From the NCBI GenBank assembly GCA_900543175.1, contig UQQO01000120.1, forward strand, positions 1 to 6,144: 6,144 nucleotides of DNA, in the 5' to 3' direction. The notes beneath the pieces were generated by a model, which ran no database searches, had not been told where the DNA came from, and worked only from the letters and a program-made list of their open reading frames with translations. Both the position numbers and the translations under genes were made by a program. Origin of the DNA: an uncultured Fusobacterium sp. GTDB lineage: Bacteria > Fusobacteriota > Fusobacteriia > Fusobacteriales > Fusobacteriaceae. Of the stretch, positions 5,958 through 6,144 are shown piece by piece (position 1 is the stretch's first letter; each line of letters starts with the position of its first letter).

Positions 5958-5986
5958 ATTATATCACTTTATAGTATAGTTTTCAG
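5958..5986 (-). promoter_or_regulatory. Minus-strand promoter for the 18-codon unit
   Basis: On the minus strand, -35 CTGAAA (5986-5981, four of six consensus bases) and -10 TATAAT (5963-5958) have a 17-base spacer. TGA directly before the -10 makes it extended. The predicted RNA from about 5951 to the hairpin would be about 115 bases. Confidence 0.55.
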
Positions 5987-6050
5987 TTGAAATATTTTAC
6001 TTATAATAATTAGCTCTTTACCCCAATAATACTATCTTACTAAAAATATA

Positions 6051-6059
6051 TGGTATAAT
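6051..6059 (+). promoter_or_regulatory. Extended -10 promoter for the gene at 6100
   Basis: TGGTATAAT (TATAAT at 6054-6059) is an extended -10. No convincing -35 is seen 16-18 bases upstream, which extended -10 promoters can do without. The start point would be near 6066, about 34 bases before the ATG. Confidence 0.6.
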
Positions 6060-6099
6060 AATAGAGATTATAAATTATAAACAAAATTAAGGAGAAACT

Positions 6100-6144
6100 A
6101 TGCAAGATTTTATAGCACAATTTGGTGATTATGCACCATTAATA
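6100..6144 (+). CDS. Start of a gene cut by the window end, possibly a DedA-family membrane protein
   Basis: Fifteen codons are present, MQDFIAQFGDYAPLI, open to the window edge. The start is well supported: SD TAAGGAG (6088-6094) is five bases upstream and an extended -10 is at 6051-6059. The N-terminus resembles DedA-family membrane proteins, which often begin with a short amphipathic stretch of the type IxxFGxYAPL before the first hydrophobic segment. DedA proteins are inner-membrane proteins linked to lipid-carrier transport and envelope homeostasis. Fifteen residues are too few to be sure, so the gene is solid but the product is tentative. Confidence 0.6.
   Translation, partial: MQDFIAQFGDYAPLI

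Noticed and set aside
1..6144. CRISPR array, tRNA or rRNA genes, transposase genes, prophage genes
   Set aside because: No regularly spaced repeats, cloverleaf-like segments with CCA-end features, rRNA-like stretches or transposase motifs were seen on either strand.

Overview
The window is AT-rich, densely coded bacterial DNA. It has strong AGGAGG-type ribosome binding sites, extended -10 promoters and short rho-independent terminators. Base composition, codon use and gene style fit an anaerobic low-GC bacterium. My best guess is a Fusobacterium of the mortiferum/varium/ulcerans type, with Clostridia as the alternative. This is judged from appearance only and has not been searched.

Layout. 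Positions 1-154 hold a short GC-richer hairpin that looks terminator- or repeat-like, followed by a non-coding leader. Positions 155-2620 (+) carry two M20-family metallopeptidase/amidohydrolase genes 12 bases apart: a PepT-like peptidase and an AbgB-like aminoacyl amidohydrolase. A 12-bp perfect hairpin (2623-2655) serves as a two-way terminator between this pair and the convergent min operon. Positions 4429-2659 (-) are a complete minC-minD-minE division-site operon driven by a good promoter at 4462-4490. Back to back with it is a second good promoter (4509-4537, +) for a flavin-reductase-family gene with an unusual lysine-rich tail (4572-5240). A 103-residue gene of unknown function (5241-5552) starts on the base after its stop codon. 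Next come a small glycine-zipper lipoprotein gene (5620-5814, +), a two-way terminator (5838-5868), a possible 18-codon minus-strand gene with its own promoter and SD (5867-5923), and the first 15 codons of a gene that may encode a DedA-family membrane protein (6100 to the window end).

How the genes work together. MinC, MinD and MinE form the oscillating system that keeps FtsZ rings away from the poles. The two M20 enzymes probably recycle peptide or N-acyl-amino-acid nutrients, as expected of an amino-acid-fermenting anaerobe. The flavin reductase and its unknown partner form a separate transcription unit with no evident link to division.

Most of the window is ordinary housekeeping sequence, and I see no clear new multi-gene system. 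The items most worth a second look are the 18-codon minus-strand unit, the lysine-tailed flavin reductase with its tightly coupled unknown partner, and the perfectly periodic glycine zipper.
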